This document shows, piece after piece, positions 49,667 through 51,672 of a stretch of DNA of 51,672 nt. Numbering within the stretch: position 1 is the first letter of the stretch; each line of letters begins with the position of its first letter. The stretch spans positions 1 to 51,672 of the forward strand of contig CAYUXF010000004.1 of the NCBI GenBank assembly GCA_964448755.1, given 5' to 3'. The DNA is from CAYUXF01 sp964448755. Its GTDB lineage: Bacteria; Margulisbacteria; Termititenacia; Termititenacales; CAYUXF01. The position numbers and the translations under genes are program-made. The notes under the pieces were generated by a model. That model ran no database searches and was not told where the DNA came from. It saw only the letters and a program-made list of their open reading frames with translations.

Positions 49667-50206
49667 ATGGCAGAAAAGGAATTATTAAAATCAGATCAGC
49701 AAGAAAAGGTATTGAGCATAGACCGCGTTACTAAAGTAGTAAAGGGCGGTAAAAATATGCGCTTCAGAGCTACCGTTGTTGTTGGCGATCTGCAGGGTAA
49801 AGTCGGCATCGGCGTCAGCAAAGCGCTGGAAGTGCCTAAAGCCATCAGAAAAGCTATTGAAGATGCCAGAAAAAATCAGATCCAGATCGATCTCGGCGGG
49901 GCCACTACTATTGCCCATGACTCTACTGGCGCGTATAAAGCGGCAAAAGTTTTAATTAAGCCGGCTCGCAAAGGTACCGGTGTTATTGCCGGCGGCGCTG
50001 TCCGTGCGGTTTTGGAACTTGCCGGTGTTAAAGATATTGTTGCTAAATCACTTGGTTCCAGTTCACCTATTAATACCGCTAGAGCAACTATTAATGCTTT
50101 GAGCGCTATTACCAGCCGTGAAAAAGCAGAGGAACTCAGAGGTGTTAAGGTCTTCGTGCGTAAAAGTGAAGTGACCGAAGCTGTTATTGTTGAATCAGAA
50201 AAATAA
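49667..50206 (+). CDS. rpsE: 30S ribosomal protein S5
   Basis: This 179-residue protein has SIDRVTKVVKGGKNMRFRA (dsRBD-like N domain), VGIGVSKALEVPKAIRKAIEDA and the C domain VIAGGAVRAVLELAGVKDIVAKSLGS. S5 helps maintain decoding accuracy. rpmD (L30), which normally follows, is absent: 42 nt separate it from rplO. Confidence 0.98.
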   Translation: MAEKELLKSDQQEKVLSIDRVTKVVKGGKNMRFRATVVVGDLQGKVGIGVSKALEVPKAIRKAIEDARKNQIQIDLGGATTIAHDSTGAYKAAKVLIKPARKGTGVIAGGAVRAVLELAGVKDIVAKSLGSSSPINTARATINALSAITSREKAEELRGVKVFVRKSEVTEAVIVESEK

Positions 50207-50248
50207 AAAATATTTATAAAAAATATATTTAAATAACGGGAGAAAAAA

Positions 50249-50731
50249 GTGTCTTTAAAGTTAAATGAATTAAAACCTAAAAAAGGTACAAGAAAAAAAA
50301 TAAGAAGGGTCGGCCGTGGTCATGCGTCTGGCTGGGGTACACAGGCCGGTCGCGGTCATAAAGGCCAAAGCTCACGCTCCGGCGGCGGTTTACCTTATGC
50401 CGGTTTTGAAGGCGGACAGAACCCTCTTTACAAGAGAATTCCCAAGTTAAAAGGTTTCCGTTCTTTTTCTACTGTTAAATTTGCAGTAATTAACGTCTCT
50501 AGTTTCGTTAAATTAAAAGAGGGTACAGTTGTTAATTTAGAAAATTTAATAGCTGCCGGCTTAATTAGAAAAGGTGCTAAATACTTAAAAGTTCTCGGTA
50601 ACGGCGAGCTTAAATCTCCTGTTACTGTTCAGGCGCATAAGGTTTCAGACGCGGCGCAGGAAAAAATAACCAAAGCTGGCGGCAAAATCGAACTTTTAAA
50701 AGTAGCTGCTGTTAAAAAAGAGGAGAAATAA
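50249..50731 (+). CDS. rplO: 50S ribosomal protein L15
   Basis: This 160-residue protein starts at GTG behind GGGAG and reads SLKLNELKPKKGTRKKIRRVGRG, then GRGHKGQSSRSGGGLPYAGFEGGQNPLYKRIPKLKGF, the L15 signature. It is a late assembly protein contacting many rRNA domains. secY follows after 3 nt. Confidence 0.98.
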   Translation: MSLKLNELKPKKGTRKKIRRVGRGHASGWGTQAGRGHKGQSSRSGGGLPYAGFEGGQNPLYKRIPKLKGFRSFSTVKFAVINVSSFVKLKEGTVVNLENLIAAGLIRKGAKYLKVLGNGELKSPVTVQAHKVSDAAQEKITKAGGKIELLKVAAVKKEEK

Positions 50732-50734
50732 CCT

Positions 50735-51672
50735 TTGCTCGGTTCTCTTAAATATATATTTAAGTTACCCGATCTAAGAAAAAAAGTTCTCTGGACTTTC
50801 TTAATTATTGCTCTTACCAGGGTTGGTGTTCATATTCCGGTTCCCGGTATTGATATTGTGCAATTAAAGGCCTTGTTCTCCGGCGGCGGTTTACTGGGCT
50901 TTGTCGATCTCTTTTCCGGCGGTGCTTTAGCTAATTTTTCTATTTTTTCTATGGGTATTATTCCCTATATCAACGCCTCTATTATTATGCAGTTAATGAC
51001 CGTTGTCACACCTTCTTTAAAAGAGTTAATGGAAGAGGGTGAAGCTGGTCGTAAACAGATGGCACAGTATACCCGTTATCTCTCTATTGGGCTGGCTTTA
51101 GTGCAGTCGCTGGCGATAGCTGCCAGTTTTCGCGGCCTTATTCTACCAGGCCATTCGCCGTCATTGTTCATTTTCTCGGCGGCTGTTTCGCTGGTTGCCG
51201 GTACCGCTTTAGTTATGTGGCTGTCAGAATTAATTACCGAGCACGGCATTGGTAACGGTGCCTCTATTGTTATTTTTACCGGTATCATTTCCAGTATGCC
51301 TTCTTATCTGGCCAGAACTATAACTTTGGTTAAAGGCGGCACATCTGTTTTTAATGTCCTGGCGCTTTTAGCGGTCTTGGTTTTTGTGATCATCGGCATT
51401 ATTATTATTCAGGGCGGTGAGCGTCGCATCCATGTGCAGTATGCTAAGCGCATTGTCGGCAATAAAATGTACGGCTCACAGGCTACGTATATTCCCTTAA
51501 AAATTAATCAGGGTGGCGTTCTCCCTATGATCTTTGCCGCTTCTGTCCTCATGTTCCCGGCTATGCTGTCTAAAGTTTTTCCCTTTATGCAGGGGCTGGC
51601 TGAGGCCATGTATCCCGGCCGTTTTTTATATATGTTCGTTTTTGCGTTGTTAATTTTCTTCTTTACTTATTT
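50735..51672 (+). CDS. secY: Protein translocase subunit SecY (5' part, cut by the window end)
   Basis: The frame opens at TTG 50735, behind GAGGAG, and stays open to the window edge (312 complete codons). It reads LGSLKYIFKLPDLRKKVLWT, then ALTRVGVHIPVPGID, the plug region GGGLLGFVDLFSGGALANFSIFSMGIIPYINASIIMQLM, VTPSLKELMEEGEAGRKQ and GGERRIHVQYAKRIVG, all SecY signatures. It forms the SecYEG channel with the SecE encoded at 27948. About 100-120 C-terminal residues are missing. Confidence 0.97.
   Translation, partial: MLGSLKYIFKLPDLRKKVLWTFLIIALTRVGVHIPVPGIDIVQLKALFSGGGLLGFVDLFSGGALANFSIFSMGIIPYINASIIMQLMTVVTPSLKELMEEGEAGRKQMAQYTRYLSIGLALVQSLAIAASFRGLILPGHSPSLFIFSAAVSLVAGTALVMWLSELITEHGIGNGASIVIFTGIISSMPSYLARTITLVKGGTSVFNVLALLAVLVFVIIGIIIIQGGERRIHVQYAKRIVGNKMYGSQATYIPLKINQGGVLPMIFAASVLMFPAMLSKVFPFMQGLAEAMYPGRFLYMFVFALLIFFFTY

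Noticed and set aside
50207..50248. Very short rpmD hidden between rpsE and rplO
   Set aside because: The gap is 42 nt and contains no L30-like sequence in any frame.
1..51672. Transposases, integrases, attachment sites or phage modules
   Set aside because: No recognisable transposase, integrase or terminal inverted repeats with target duplications were found; the phage-like ASDYN motif in one protein is too short to count.

Overview
The window reads as a chromosomal segment of an uncultivated-looking, low-GC bacterium with a Gram-negative type envelope, since a type IV pilus/type II secretin is encoded. Abundant radical SAM and U32-type Fe-S proteins suggest an anaerobe. The translation genes are clearly bacterial, with zinc-type S14 and L33, a tRNA-Trp with encoded CCA, and canonical rpoB/rpoC. 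Gene order and style would fit a deep-branching candidate lineage such as Margulisbacteria or Elusimicrobia-like bacteria, but that placement is a weak inference and no marker comparison was run.

Layout. (1) 1-20 kb is an AT-rich accessory region in short blocks on alternating strands. A minus-strand block (55-3924) holds an acyl carrier protein, an intact ketosynthase, a ketosynthase lacking its catalytic residues (chain-length-factor-like) and a CrtI-type FAD oxidoreductase. A divergent plus-strand block (3984-10143) holds two GNAT acetyltransferases, a CmoA-like methyltransferase, a second methyltransferase, a U32-like TIM-barrel protein, a 191-residue protein with four copies of a YxD[H/Y]xN motif, a small zinc-binding protein and a radical SAM/SPASM enzyme. 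A minus-strand block (10138-15702) holds a TPR protein and a ~1600-residue polymodular glycosyltransferase ending in a U32-like domain. A plus-strand block (15809-18747) holds a U32 Fe-S protein, a PP-loop ATPase and a second radical SAM enzyme, facing a convergent GT-B glycosyltransferase. (2) 20-27.4 kb holds a secreted tandem-CBM protein, proC-yggT-DUF167, rarA, a thioredoxin-fold protein without its CxxC, PilN/PilO/secretin-like pilus genes and one orphan gene. (3) 27.5-51.7 kb is one long run of translation and transcription genes: rpmG, tRNA-Trp, secE, nusG, rplKAJL, rpoBC, rpsL, rpsG, fusA, then the S10-spc cluster to a secY truncated by the window edge. tuf (between fusA and rpsJ) and rpmD (between rpsE and rplO) are absent from their usual places.

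Working model. The ACP/KS/CLF-like/desaturase block looks like a minimal type II polyketide or polyunsaturated acyl module. The facing block, with a candidate protein substrate beside a SPASM radical SAM enzyme, could be a previously undescribed protein-modification (RiPP-like) or envelope-decoration system. U32-like domains recur in three separate genes of the region. These functional links rest on gene proximity and motif reading only.

Regulatory architecture. A consensus sigma70 promoter between rpoC and rpsL is embedded in a long inverted repeat followed by a T-run. Two other promoter-like regions, upstream of the pilN-like gene and of the orphan gene, are also framed by perfect inverted repeats. 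Several genes show a -10-like box within about 15 nt of the ATG and no Shine-Dalgarno sequence, suggesting leaderless transcripts.
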